From: Pseudonocardia asaccharolytica DSM 44247 = NBRC 16224
GTDB taxonomy: Bacteria > Actinomycetota > Actinomycetes > Mycobacteriales > Pseudonocardiaceae
Length of the DNA: 64,000 nucleotides
Assembly: GCF_000423625.1 (NCBI RefSeq)
Contig: NZ_AUII01000014.1
Location: forward strand, 1-64,000
Direction: 5' to 3'
Shown here piece by piece: positions 15,901-23,964 of the stretch (position 1 is the stretch's first letter; each line of letters begins with the position of its first letter). The position numbers were made by a program, and so were the translations under genes. The notes below the pieces were generated by a model. The model did not search any database, was not told where the DNA came from, and was given only the letters and a program-made list of their open reading frames with translations.

Positions 15901-18227
15901 GTGCTCGCTCCGACGACGTCCGCGCCTTGCCGCAACGCACCGAGTACGGCGAACGGCGAGACCGGTAGCTCGTTGATCGGGCGCCCGATGGCGTCGGCGA
16001 CCGCGCACGCGATCACCGCAGCGACCGGGACGATCGGCGGCTCGGCGGCGCCCTTCGCACCGAACGGCCCGGACGAGCACGGGTTCTCAAGGATCTCCAG
16101 ATCGACCGGCGGGACGTCGAGCGCGGTCGGGAGCCGGTAGCTCTCCAGACCGGCGTCGAGCACCCGACCCGCGTCGTCGAGTCGCAGGTTCTCCAGCATC
16201 GCGTACCCCAGGCCCTGTGCGACTCCACCGTGAACCTGACCCTCGATCATGGTCGGGTTGATCGCCCGTCCGACGTCCTGGGCGACGACGTAGCGCAGGA
16301 TCGTGACCACGCCGGTGTCCGGGTCGACCTCCACCTCCGCCAGGTGCGCGTGGTAGGACGCCGCACTGAAATGTGTGAACAACGCCCCGGCCATGCAGCC
16401 GGCGTCGAACGGGACCGGCGGCGAGACGAACCGTCCGGATGCCGAGATCGGGCCACCTGCCCACATCGCCGCAGCGCCCACCGCGGCCAGGGTGACGGCC
16501 GCGTCCGGGGCGCCCACGACCTGCACCTGGCCGCCGACGAGCTCCAGGTCCTCCGGGGACGCCTCGAGCAGATCGGCGGCGGTCTGCAGGATCTGGTCAC
16601 GGACCTGCTCGGCCGCGTCCCCGGCCGCCTTGCCCATGCCGTAGGTGGTGCGGCTGCCCTGTGCGCCGTGGTCGTAGCCACCCGCGTCGGTGTCCGGGGC
16701 GCTGATCAGCACGTCCTCGATGGGGACCGACAACGTCTCGGCGACGATCTGCCGAACCCCGGTGGTGACCGCGCCGGTACCGATCTCGGCCGCCGCGCAG
16801 GTCACCATCACGGTGCCGTCCTCGGCCAGCTTCAGCGAGGCCTCCGCCGGCCCGGGGTTGGTGATCCAGGTGACCGGGACGACGGCGACCCCGCGCAGCG
16901 GCCGGGACCGGGCGGTCAGTTCCGCCCAGGGGGCACGCGCCTCGACCGACTCCAGCGCCTCGACCAGGAACGCGTCGGAGAGAACCTGCCCGTTCACCAT
17001 TTTCTGGCCGGGGCGCAGAACGTTACGCAGCCGAATCTCGCGGCGGTCGATCCCGAGCTCGCGGGCGATGTGGTCCATGTGCATCTCCTGGGCGTAGATG
17101 CAGTACGGGCCGTTCACCCCGCGGAACGCCGCAGTCGGCGGCGTGTTGGTGTAGACGACCTGGCTCAGATAACGCGCCGCCGGAATCCGGTACGTCCCGC
17201 CCAGGGCGAGGGGTGCGACCCCGGCGCAGGCGACCGTCTCGCCGCTGCTGTTGGCGCCGTTGTCGGCGAGGATGTGCCCGTCCTGCGCCAGGATCCGGCC
17301 GTCGGCGTCCACCGCCGTGCGCAGCCGGACAATGGCATTCTCCCGCGGCCCCGCCGTGCGCAGCTCGTCGGCCCGGGTGTTGAGCACCTGCACCGGACGC
17401 CCCGCCTTGCGCGCCAACACGCAGGCCAGCGGCTCCAGCAGGGCATCGAGCTTGCCACCGAAGCCACCCCCGATCGTCGGTACGACGATCCGCACCGCTG
17501 ACGGCCGGACGCCGAGCAGCTCGGCGACCCGACCCCGGACCAGGTAGGGGAACTGGCTGGGGGTGTGCACCGTGAACCGGCCATGGTCGTACCGGGCGAC
17601 CGCGGCATGCGGTTCGATCGGGCTCTGGTGCTGGCGCGGCACCCGGAACTCGTCGCTGACCACCTGATATGCGGACGCGAACGCGGCCGCGACGTCCCCG
17701 CGCTCCAGGCGAGCCTCCCAGGCGAGGTTCCCGCCCCTGGGCCCCGGCACCAACGTCTGGTAACTCTCCCAGTCCGGGTGGATCAGCCGGGTGCCGCTGT
17801 CGAGCGCCGTGTCGAGATCGAGGACCGGGTCGAGCGGCTCCAGCTCCAGCTCGATCGCCGCGGCCGCGGCCGCGGCCTGCGCCGGGGTGTCGGCGGCGAC
17901 CGCCGCGATCGGTTCACCGACGTAGCGGATCACCTCGGAGGCGAAGACCGACTGGTCCTTGAGTACCAGCATGCCGGACAGCCCCGGGGCGTCCGCCGCG
18001 GTCGCGACGGCTCGGACGCCGGGCATCCGCGCGGCTGCGGTGGTGTCCAGCCGGACGATCCGGGCGGCCGGCACCTCGGCCCGGCGGACGGCGGCATGCA
18101 GCATGCCGGGCTCGATGTGGTCCATTCCGTAGATCGCGGAGCCGCGCACCTTCGGCTCGCCGTCTGCCCGCCGGACACGACGGCCGATCGCACCGCTGCC
18201 GGATCCGTTCCCACCCGCCGTGGTCAT
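15897..18227 (-). CDS. Molybdenum hydroxylase large subunit (operon B)
   Basis: 776-residue xanthine dehydrogenase-superfamily catalytic subunit, a diverged paralogue of the one at 7510-9915. The hammerhead domain includes IRYVGEPIAAVAADT. Molybdopterin loops are GGGFGGKLDALLEPL and TAAFRGVNGPYCIYAQE (about residues 365-381). The catalytic Glu lies in FGAKGAAEPPIVP near the C terminus. The active-site loop differs from both CO dehydrogenase forms, so the substrate is not CO. It overlaps the 2Fe-2S gene by 4 bp upstream and the PucR gene by 4 bp downstream. Substrate unknown. Confidence 0.88.
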   Translation of the reverse strand: MTTAGGNGSGSGAIGRRVRRADGEPKVRGSAIYGMDHIEPGMLHAAVRRAEVPAARIVRLDTTAAARMPGVRAVATAADAPGLSGMLVLKDQSVFASEVIRYVGEPIAAVAADTPAQAAAAAAAIELELEPLDPVLDLDTALDSGTRLIHPDWESYQTLVPGPRGGNLAWEARLERGDVAAAFASAYQVVSDEFRVPRQHQSPIEPHAAVARYDHGRFTVHTPSQFPYLVRGRVAELLGVRPSAVRIVVPTIGGGFGGKLDALLEPLACVLARKAGRPVQVLNTRADELRTAGPRENAIVRLRTAVDADGRILAQDGHILADNGANSSGETVACAGVAPLALGGTYRIPAARYLSQVVYTNTPPTAAFRGVNGPYCIYAQEMHMDHIARELGIDRREIRLRNVLRPGQKMVNGQVLSDAFLVEALESVEARAPWAELTARSRPLRGVAVVPVTWITNPGPAEASLKLAEDGTVMVTCAAAEIGTGAVTTGVRQIVAETLSVPIEDVLISAPDTDAGGYDHGAQGSRTTYGMGKAAGDAAEQVRDQILQTAADLLEASPEDLELVGGQVQVVGAPDAAVTLAAVGAAAMWAGGPISASGRFVSPPVPFDAGCMAGALFTHFSAASYHAHLAEVEVDPDTGVVTILRYVVAQDVGRAINPTMIEGQVHGGVAQGLGYAMLENLRLDDAGRVLDAGLESYRLPTALDVPPVDLEILENPCSSGPFGAKGAAEPPIVPVAAVIACAVADAIGRPINELPVSPFAVLGALRQGADVVGAST

Positions 18228-18697
18228 CGCGCCTCCCGCAGTGCCGCGGCCGCGGACAGCGCGGCCTCAACGATCTTGTGATAGCCGGTGCACCGGCAGA
18301 TGTTCCCGACCAGCGCCTGGCGCACGGACTGGGCGTCGGGGTCCGGATCGGCCTCGAGCAGATCGCACAGGGTCATCACCATGCCCGGAGTGCACGCCCC
18401 GCACTGCACCCCGCCGCATTCCAGCAACGCCTCTTGCACGGGGTGCAGCGGACCGTCCGGCGCGGCCACCCCTTCCACCGTGGAGATCGGCTCGTCCGTC
18501 GCGACCGCGACCGGAAGCAGGCACGACGCCACCGTCCGATCCCCCAGCCGGACCGTGCACGCGCCGCAGCGGCCTTCCGCGCAACCCTTCTTGGCTCCGC
18601 GCAACGACAGTTCGTCGCGCAGCACGTCGAGCAGCGGGGTCATACCGGGCACATCGACGGACTCACGACGTCCGTTGACCGACAGTTCGTAGGACAT
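18224..18697 (-). CDS. Molybdenum hydroxylase 2Fe-2S subunit (operon B)
   Basis: 157-residue small subunit with both 2Fe-2S sites: CAEGRCGACTVRLGDRTVASC for the ferredoxin-like cluster (described in shorter pieces: CAEGRCGAC and ASC) and CGACTPG with CRCTGY for the second. It transfers electrons from Mo to FAD in operon B. The ATG at 18697 is fixed by a 1-base overlap with the stop codon of the FAD-subunit gene and by the N-terminal MSYELSVNGRRESVDVP, which is typical for the family. A longer upstream reading frame is a shadow of the FAD gene. Confidence 0.92.
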   Translation of the reverse strand: MSYELSVNGRRESVDVPGMTPLLDVLRDELSLRGAKKGCAEGRCGACTVRLGDRTVASCLLPVAVATDEPISTVEGVAAPDGPLHPVQEALLECGGVQCGACTPGMVMTLCDLLEADPDPDAQSVRQALVGNICRCTGYHKIVEAALSAAAALREAR

Positions 18698-19572
18698 CAG
18701 GCCTCCGTGGTGACGACGTCGTGACCGGCTCGCGTGGCGGCGCGTTCGAACAGGCCGGGCAATACCGCGGTCCGGTACCAGCCGGGTGCGTCCAGCCCAC
18801 TGCGTGGCGAACACTCGGCCGCGGCGGCCGCACCTGCGGCGCGGGCGGTGACCGCCGACAGCGGAGCCCCGCGCAGCGCGGCCTCCGCGGCGGGGCACCG
18901 CCGGGCGAGCGGCTCCACGCTGCCGACCGCCACCCGGGCGTCGGTCACCGTGCCGTCGGCTGCGGCATCGACCGAGATCGCCACCGAGGCGATGGCGTAC
19001 TCGCCGCCGCCGCGCACCGTCAGCCGCGCGTAACCGGAACGCCGGGTCGTCGCCACCGGGAGCTCGGCGGCGACGATGATTTCCCCGGCCGGGCGGGCGT
19101 CTCGATCGGCGAGGTAGTTCGTGAGATCGACTGTCGCGCGTCCGTCCGGGCCGGCCAGGACCAGCCGGGCCTCGAGCGCGAGCAGCGCCGGCACCAGGTC
19201 TGCCTCGACGAACCCGCGGGCGCCGATGTTGCCACCCAGCGTCGCGACGTTGCGCACCTGCGGGAACGCGGAGTGGTGCGCCGCCTGGCGCAGCGCGTCC
19301 AGGGCGGGCGGCCCGGCCAGGCCCGCGAGCGCGGTATGCGTCGTCAGCGCTCCCACGACGACGGGGTCGGTGCCGGTGACGGCGCGCAGTTCGGGGACCC
19401 GGCCGAGCGCGACGTAGGTCTGCGTGAGCGGCTCGCCGCGCTGCTCGGCGCGCATCACCCACGTCCCGCCGGCGAGCGGTGCCGCGCCGGCACCGAGTTC
19501 GGCCAGCCAACCCACCGCCTCCTCGACCGAGGATGCGTGGCGGACCTCGGGACGAGTCAAGACGATGCTCAC
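18697..19572 (-). CDS. Molybdenum hydroxylase FAD-binding subunit (operon B)
   Basis: 291-residue FAD subunit. FAD motifs are APLAGGTWVM (about residues 32-41) and VATLGGNIGARGFVEADLVP (about 109-128); here the usual GS/TxHADP is changed to GNIGARGFVEAD, so the isoalloxazine pocket is a variant. The C-terminal CODH flavoprotein domain is present. The GTG at 19572 overlaps the stop of the DUF917 gene (GTGA). It passes electrons from the 2Fe-2S subunit to an acceptor. Confidence 0.87.
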   Translation of the reverse strand: MSIVLTRPEVRHASSVEEAVGWLAELGAGAAPLAGGTWVMRAEQRGEPLTQTYVALGRVPELRAVTGTDPVVVGALTTHTALAGLAGPPALDALRQAAHHSAFPQVRNVATLGGNIGARGFVEADLVPALLALEARLVLAGPDGRATVDLTNYLADRDARPAGEIIVAAELPVATTRRSGYARLTVRGGGEYAIASVAISVDAAADGTVTDARVAVGSVEPLARRCPAAEAALRGAPLSAVTARAAGAAAAAECSPRSGLDAPGWYRTAVLPGLFERAATRAGHDVVTTEA

Positions 19573-20681
19573 GCGCCACCTCCCAGTGGTGCCGAAATGT
19601 GCTCGACGGGGACGAACTCCTCGGCCAGTCCGAACGCTTGCGGTCCGAACGCCTCCAGCGCCGCGGCGGTCCGCATGATCTCGGGGGTGGCGATGGCGAA
19701 GACGCACACGCGCTGCCCGTAACGCAGGGACTCGGCTGTGATCGGTTCGCCGGTCTCCAGGTGCAGCGCCGTGATCAGGTCCGGAACGACGGTCCGCACC
19801 TGCCCGTCGACCCTGGCCACGAGGAATTCGTTCTGGAACTCGACCTCGCACGACGAGTCGGACTCGAAGGCCGCCAGCCGGGCCACGCCGCGGGTGAACC
19901 CGCCCTCGGTCCGCCGGTCGACGTCGACGACCTTGCCCGTGAACAGCCTGCTCCCGTGCCTGTAGAGCGTGTCGGGCAGCATCTCGGCGAGTGCGTCGAT
20001 CGGATCGCGGTGCCCCTCCCGCGCTTCCCGCAGGGTGCGGCCGAGCCGCAGCGCGAGGGAGAGCGTTCCGGGGATCGCGGTGCGCTTGACGTCGGCGCCG
20101 CTCATCGCGTACTCCGCGATGTATCCGACGCCGCCCATGCGCACGGTGACGGCGCGGGCGTACGCCTCCATCCTGCGGTTGTCAGCCCCGGTGTCGACCA
20201 CGGCGGTGTATCCGCGCTCGTCGGCGATCGCCAGCGGCGAGCCGTCGATGCCGTAGATCGCGAAGGTCTCCATCTGCAACTCGGGGAAGGCGCGTCCCAT
20301 CCCGTCGGCGTCGACCACCGGCAGCCCGGTCTGCGCGGCGACCAGCAGCGGGATGGTCGAGTTGATGCCGCCGGACTCGATGGGCATCGTCGCGCTGGCC
20401 GGCCGGCCGATCTGGGCCTCCAGCCGACGCAGCGCGTCGACCGGCTCGGTGCCCCGGGGAAGCCGCTCCAGCAGCACGCTGGGCGCGCCCATCATCGCGG
20501 TCGGGATCACGAGCGCGTCGTCGTCGAGGTCCTCGGGGCTCAGGATCGTGATCGATCGCTCGCCGAGGGCGTGGGCGACGAGCACTCGGCCGATCTGCGG
20601 ATCGCCCCCGCCGCCGGTGCCGAGCAGCGCGGCCCCCCGCACCAGGTCGGGAAGATCGTCCACCGTCAGCTGAAAGGCCAT
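19569..20681 (-). CDS. DUF917 (S-methyl-thiohydantoin desulfurase-like) protein (operon B)
   Basis: 370-residue DUF917 protein, paralogue of 11353-12399. It has the glycine loop LLGTGGGGDPQIG, LPVVDADGMGRAFPELQ, LFTGKVVDVDRRTEGG and EVEFQNEFLVA. The ATG at 20681 is chosen over one 15 bases upstream because GAAGGGAG lies just before it, within the end of the preceding gene. The gap to the hydantoinase stop is one base. Coupling to a hydantoinase A-type ATPase with no hydantoinase B gene suggests DUF917 replaces or complements the B subunit here; that is inference. Confidence 0.82.
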   Translation of the reverse strand: MAFQLTVDDLPDLVRGAALLGTGGGGDPQIGRVLVAHALGERSITILSPEDLDDDALVIPTAMMGAPSVLLERLPRGTEPVDALRRLEAQIGRPASATMPIESGGINSTIPLLVAAQTGLPVVDADGMGRAFPELQMETFAIYGIDGSPLAIADERGYTAVVDTGADNRRMEAYARAVTVRMGGVGYIAEYAMSGADVKRTAIPGTLSLALRLGRTLREAREGHRDPIDALAEMLPDTLYRHGSRLFTGKVVDVDRRTEGGFTRGVARLAAFESDSSCEVEFQNEFLVARVDGQVRTVVPDLITALHLETGEPITAESLRYGQRVCVFAIATPEIMRTAAALEAFGPQAFGLAEEFVPVEHISAPLGGGA

Positions 20682-20682
20682 C

Positions 20683-22290
20683 TCAGCTCCCTTCACCGAC
20701 GCGGGCCGCGCCGGCTGGTTCCGGCGTCCGGGCCCGTCGCGCCGGATCGAGGGTCAGGTCGCCGACCGCGCGCACCCGGATGCGGGTCGCGTTGCCGGGC
20801 AGGTAGGCGATCGGGACCTCCTCGACGTCGACGACCTGGACCGTGCCGGGGTTCGCGCCCGCGGCGGTGGCGCGCCGGATGGCCTCGTCCTTGGCCTCGT
20901 CGAGGACGCTGTCGCGCTGGCCGGGGTTGATCGAGAAGATGCGGTCGACCTCGCCGCCGACCTGGGCGATCGCCGCGCCGATGGCGTTGGCGACCGCGAA
21001 CTGGCCGGGCCGGTGCACCTCCTCGACACCGGGCAGCTCATCGGGCAGCAGGATGCTGCCGCCCCCGACCAGCACCACCGGCAGCGGCGCGGCGCTGGTG
21101 CGCATCCGGTCGACCACCCGCGCCGTCTCCCGGACGATGTGCGCCAGCCCCTCGGCCACCAGCGACCGGTCGAGCCCGGCCACGGTTGACGGATCGCCGA
21201 TCTGGGCCAGCCCGGCCGCCACCGCCAGGTCGCTGGCGGTCAGCGTGGAACCACCGAAGATCAACGCCTCGTCCCGGAGCCAGTAGCCGACGCTGTCCGG
21301 CCCGACCGTCACACCGCTGTCGCCGCCGCGCACCCGACTGCCTCCACCGATACCGACCGAGAGCACATCGGGCATGCGGAAGTTGGTCCGGACTCCCCCG
21401 ACGCTCACCTCGGCCGTCGCCTCCCGGGGGAAGCCGCCGTTCAGGATGCCCACGTCGGTGGTGGTACCGCCGACGTCGACGACCGCGCAGGACTGCAACC
21501 CGGACAGGAACGCCGCACCGCGCATCGAGTTCGTCGGACCGGAGGCGAAGGTCGCCACCGGGTAGCGGCGCGCGTACTCGACGTCCATCAGCGTGCCGTC
21601 GTTCTGGCTCAGGTACAGCGTGGCGCTGAAACCCTCACCGGTCAGCGCGGCGGCGAGCCCGTCGCAGATCTGCTCGGCCAGCTCCCGCAGGCACGCATTG
21701 ATGATCGTGGCGTTCTCCCGCTCGAGCAGCCCCATCCGGCCGATCTCGTGGGAGAGGCTGATGTGGACGTCCGGGAGCTGCTCGCTGATGATCGCCGCGG
21801 CCTCCTGCTCCATCCCGGCGTTGACCGGGCTGAAGACCGAGGAGATCGCGACCGAGCGCACGCCGCGCTCGCCCATGTCCTCGGCGGCGCGGCGCAGCTC
21901 GTTGCGGTCGATCGTGGAGATCACGCTGCCGTCGAACTCGTGGCCGCCGTGGCACATGTAGGCCTTGCCGTCCACGGCCGCCACCAGTCGCTGCGGCCAG
22001 TCGCAGAACGGGGGAAGCGCCGCCGTCGCCGGCAGCCCCAGCCGCACCGCCGCGGTCGGGGCGAGGCGACTGGCCTCGGTGATCGCGTTGATGAAGTGCG
22101 TGGTGCCGATCATCACGGCCGTGACCTCGGCCGGGTCGAATCGCCGCTGGGCCCCGAGTTCACGCAGCACCTGCACGATCCCCGACGTCACGTCCTGGGT
22201 GGTGGCCGACTTGACCGCGGCCAGCACCGTCCCGCCGTCGATCAGCACGGCATCCGTGTTCGTGCCGCCGACGTCGATACCGATTCGCAT
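20683..22290 (-). CDS. Hydantoinase/oxoprolinase A-type ATPase
   Basis: 535-residue protein of the hydantoinase/oxoprolinase N-terminal family. MRIGIDVGGTNTDAVLIDGG is the actin-like phosphate loop, VMIGTTHFINAI the conserved activating-site block, and VVDVGGTTTDVGILNGG the second phosphate loop (about residues 268-284). VLVGGGSILLPDELPG closes the ATPase fold. Family members phosphorylate or open cyclic amides such as hydantoins and 5-oxoproline at the expense of ATP, usually with a B subunit. No hyuB homologue is present nearby. It is the first gene of operon B, followed at one base by DUF917. Confidence 0.85.
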   Translation of the reverse strand: MRIGIDVGGTNTDAVLIDGGTVLAAVKSATTQDVTSGIVQVLRELGAQRRFDPAEVTAVMIGTTHFINAITEASRLAPTAAVRLGLPATAALPPFCDWPQRLVAAVDGKAYMCHGGHEFDGSVISTIDRNELRRAAEDMGERGVRSVAISSVFSPVNAGMEQEAAAIISEQLPDVHISLSHEIGRMGLLERENATIINACLRELAEQICDGLAAALTGEGFSATLYLSQNDGTLMDVEYARRYPVATFASGPTNSMRGAAFLSGLQSCAVVDVGGTTTDVGILNGGFPREATAEVSVGGVRTNFRMPDVLSVGIGGGSRVRGGDSGVTVGPDSVGYWLRDEALIFGGSTLTASDLAVAAGLAQIGDPSTVAGLDRSLVAEGLAHIVRETARVVDRMRTSAAPLPVVLVGGGSILLPDELPGVEEVHRPGQFAVANAIGAAIAQVGGEVDRIFSINPGQRDSVLDEAKDEAIRRATAAGANPGTVQVVDVEEVPIAYLPGNATRIRVRAVGDLTLDPARRARTPEPAGAARVGEGS

Positions 22291-22803
22291 GAAGTCTCTT
22301 TCTGCGCCGGCACCGGCTCGACCCTGATCGGCCGGCAGGTGCGAAGTCGAACGGGAGGCTCCCGGTCAGGGGTCCTCTTCCTCTGCGATGAGCGAACCGT
22401 ACGGGCCGCCGTGGCGCGGCACACCAGACAATCTGCTGTATCAGAAGGTCTGATGAGTGCAGAACGCTGCATTCTCGTGCTCCGTCAACCGCCGTCAGGT
22501 CGGTCCTGTGCCCCGATCGGGCGGTTCGCGCCGTCCCGGAGCGCATCCGCGCGATGGCGATGTCCGAGCCCTCGAAGCACGCGAAGTAGATCGCGGTCAG
22601 CGCCACCAGAGCGCCGAGGATGAGCCAGAACATCGCACCGGCCAGGGCCCACTACACGCTTCGTGCGACAGCCGCGCGGGTGTCGATCTCGCCAATTCCG
22701 CCAAAATCGGCGCTGCCCATCCGTGCGAATCGCCGGAGCAGGGCAGCGCCGCACCGTTTCGGGCCGCCCCGGTGGGGTGGCCCCGGTGGGTGGCACCGGG
22801 CGG
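22291..22803. promoter_or_regulatory. Promoter region of operon B with a dyad; no clear gene
   Basis: 513-bp gap before the hydantoinase gene. At 22425-22452 an AT-richer patch contains CAGAcaaTCTG (22425-22435) nested in a larger dyad, CAGAC at 22425-22429 with GTCTG at 22448-22452. It is a candidate operator for a PucR regulator. On the minus strand a short ORF starts at 22633 with MFWLILGALVALTAIYFACF, a convincing membrane segment, then becomes Arg-rich and runs into the hydantoinase gene. It has no ribosome site and is probably a fragment. I see nothing else. Confidence 0.35.
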
Positions 22804-23964
22804 CTACCCGCGCGTCCGCTCGCCGAGGTAGATCCGCGGCACCCGGGGACCGACCCGGGTGACGATCTCGTAGGCGATGGTCCCGGCGGCGTGCGCCCAG
22901 TCCAGTGCGGTCGGCTCCCCCCGGTCACCCGGCCCGTACAGCACGACCGCGTCACCCCGCGCGACCGCCGCGTCATTCACATCGATCATGAACTGGTCCA
23001 TGCAGACACGGCCGGCGACCGGGTAGGTCCGACCGGACAGCAGCACCCGTCCCCGCTCGCTCGCCGCCCGGGGAACCCCGTCAGCGTAGCCGAGCGGGAC
23101 GACGGCCAGCGTCGTCGGACGGGTGGTGGTGTAGCGGTGACCGTAGGAGACACCGACACCCGCGGGCGCCCGTTTGGTCTGGGCGACCCGTGCCGCGAGC
23201 GTCATCGCCGGCCGCAGCCGCAGTCCCGGCACGTCGTGATCCGGGTCCAGTGGATTGAGCCCGTAGATCGCCAGTCCGGGGCGGACCAGGTCGAAGCGGC
23301 TCTCGGGCAGGGTCAGGGTGGCAGCCGAGTTGGCGATGTGGCACTGCCGGGGCCGCAGCCCGGCTCGCCGCGCCACCTCGACGGCCTCGGCGAAGGCGGC
23401 GAGCTGGCGAGCCGTACCGGGATGGCCCGGCTCGTCGGCGCAGGCGAGGTGGGACCACACGCCCGCCACCTCGACCAGGCCGTCGCGCTCGGCCCGGTGG
23501 GCCGCGGCGACCAGTCCCGGCCAGCCGTCGCGGGTCGCGCCGCCCCGCCACATCCCGGTGTCGACCTTGAGGTGCACGGCGGCCGGGGCGCCGGACGCCG
23601 CGGCCGCCGCCGAGATCTCGGCGAGCTGATCCACGCTGTAGGCGGCCACGTCGACGTTCTCCGCGATCGCCCGGCGGAAGTCGGCCCCGGGTGCCGCCAG
23701 CCAGGCGAACACCGGGACGGTCACCCCTGCGGCACGCAGTGCGAACGCCTCCGCGAGCACGCTCACCCCGAGGCTCCGGGCGCCACCGTCGAGGGCGGCA
23801 CCGGCGGCCGGAACGAGGCCATGCCCGTAGCCGTCGGCCTTCACCACGGCCATCACCTCGGCCGCGCCCGCCCGGGACCGCAACGCCGCCACGTTCTCCC
23901 GGATCGCGTCGAGATCGACGGTGCAGGATGCCTGCGGCGGGCCGGGGCCCTCTGCCGGCCGCAT
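22804..23964 (-). CDS. alr: Alanine racemase
   Basis: 386-residue PLP-dependent alanine racemase that interconverts L- and D-alanine. PLP Lys lies in EVMAVVKADGYGHGLVPAA (about residue 43). The catalytic Tyr is in VGVSYGHRYTT, and the C-terminal domain has VAGRVCMDQFMIDV and PLGYADGVPR. The ATG at 23964 overlaps the stop of the D-amino acid dehydrogenase gene (ATGA), so it is a dadA-dadX-like catabolic pair. It may serve D-alanine use rather than only cell-wall synthesis. Upstream readings in the same frame are shadows of dadA. Confidence 0.92.
   Translation of the reverse strand: MRPAEGPGPPQASCTVDLDAIRENVAALRSRAGAAEVMAVVKADGYGHGLVPAAGAALDGGARSLGVSVLAEAFALRAAGVTVPVFAWLAAPGADFRRAIAENVDVAAYSVDQLAEISAAAAASGAPAAVHLKVDTGMWRGGATRDGWPGLVAAAHRAERDGLVEVAGVWSHLACADEPGHPGTARQLAAFAEAVEVARRAGLRPRQCHIANSAATLTLPESRFDLVRPGLAIYGLNPLDPDHDVPGLRLRPAMTLAARVAQTKRAPAGVGVSYGHRYTTTRPTTLAVVPLGYADGVPRAASERGRVLLSGRTYPVAGRVCMDQFMIDVNDAAVARGDAVVLYGPGDRGEPTALDWAHAAGTIAYEIVTRVGPRVPRIYLGERTRG

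Noticed and set aside
22160..22633. A small membrane protein starting MFWLILGALVALTAIYFACF
   Set aside because: The membrane-like start is convincing, but there is no ribosome site, the rest is Arg-rich and it overlaps the hydantoinase gene; kept only as a note.
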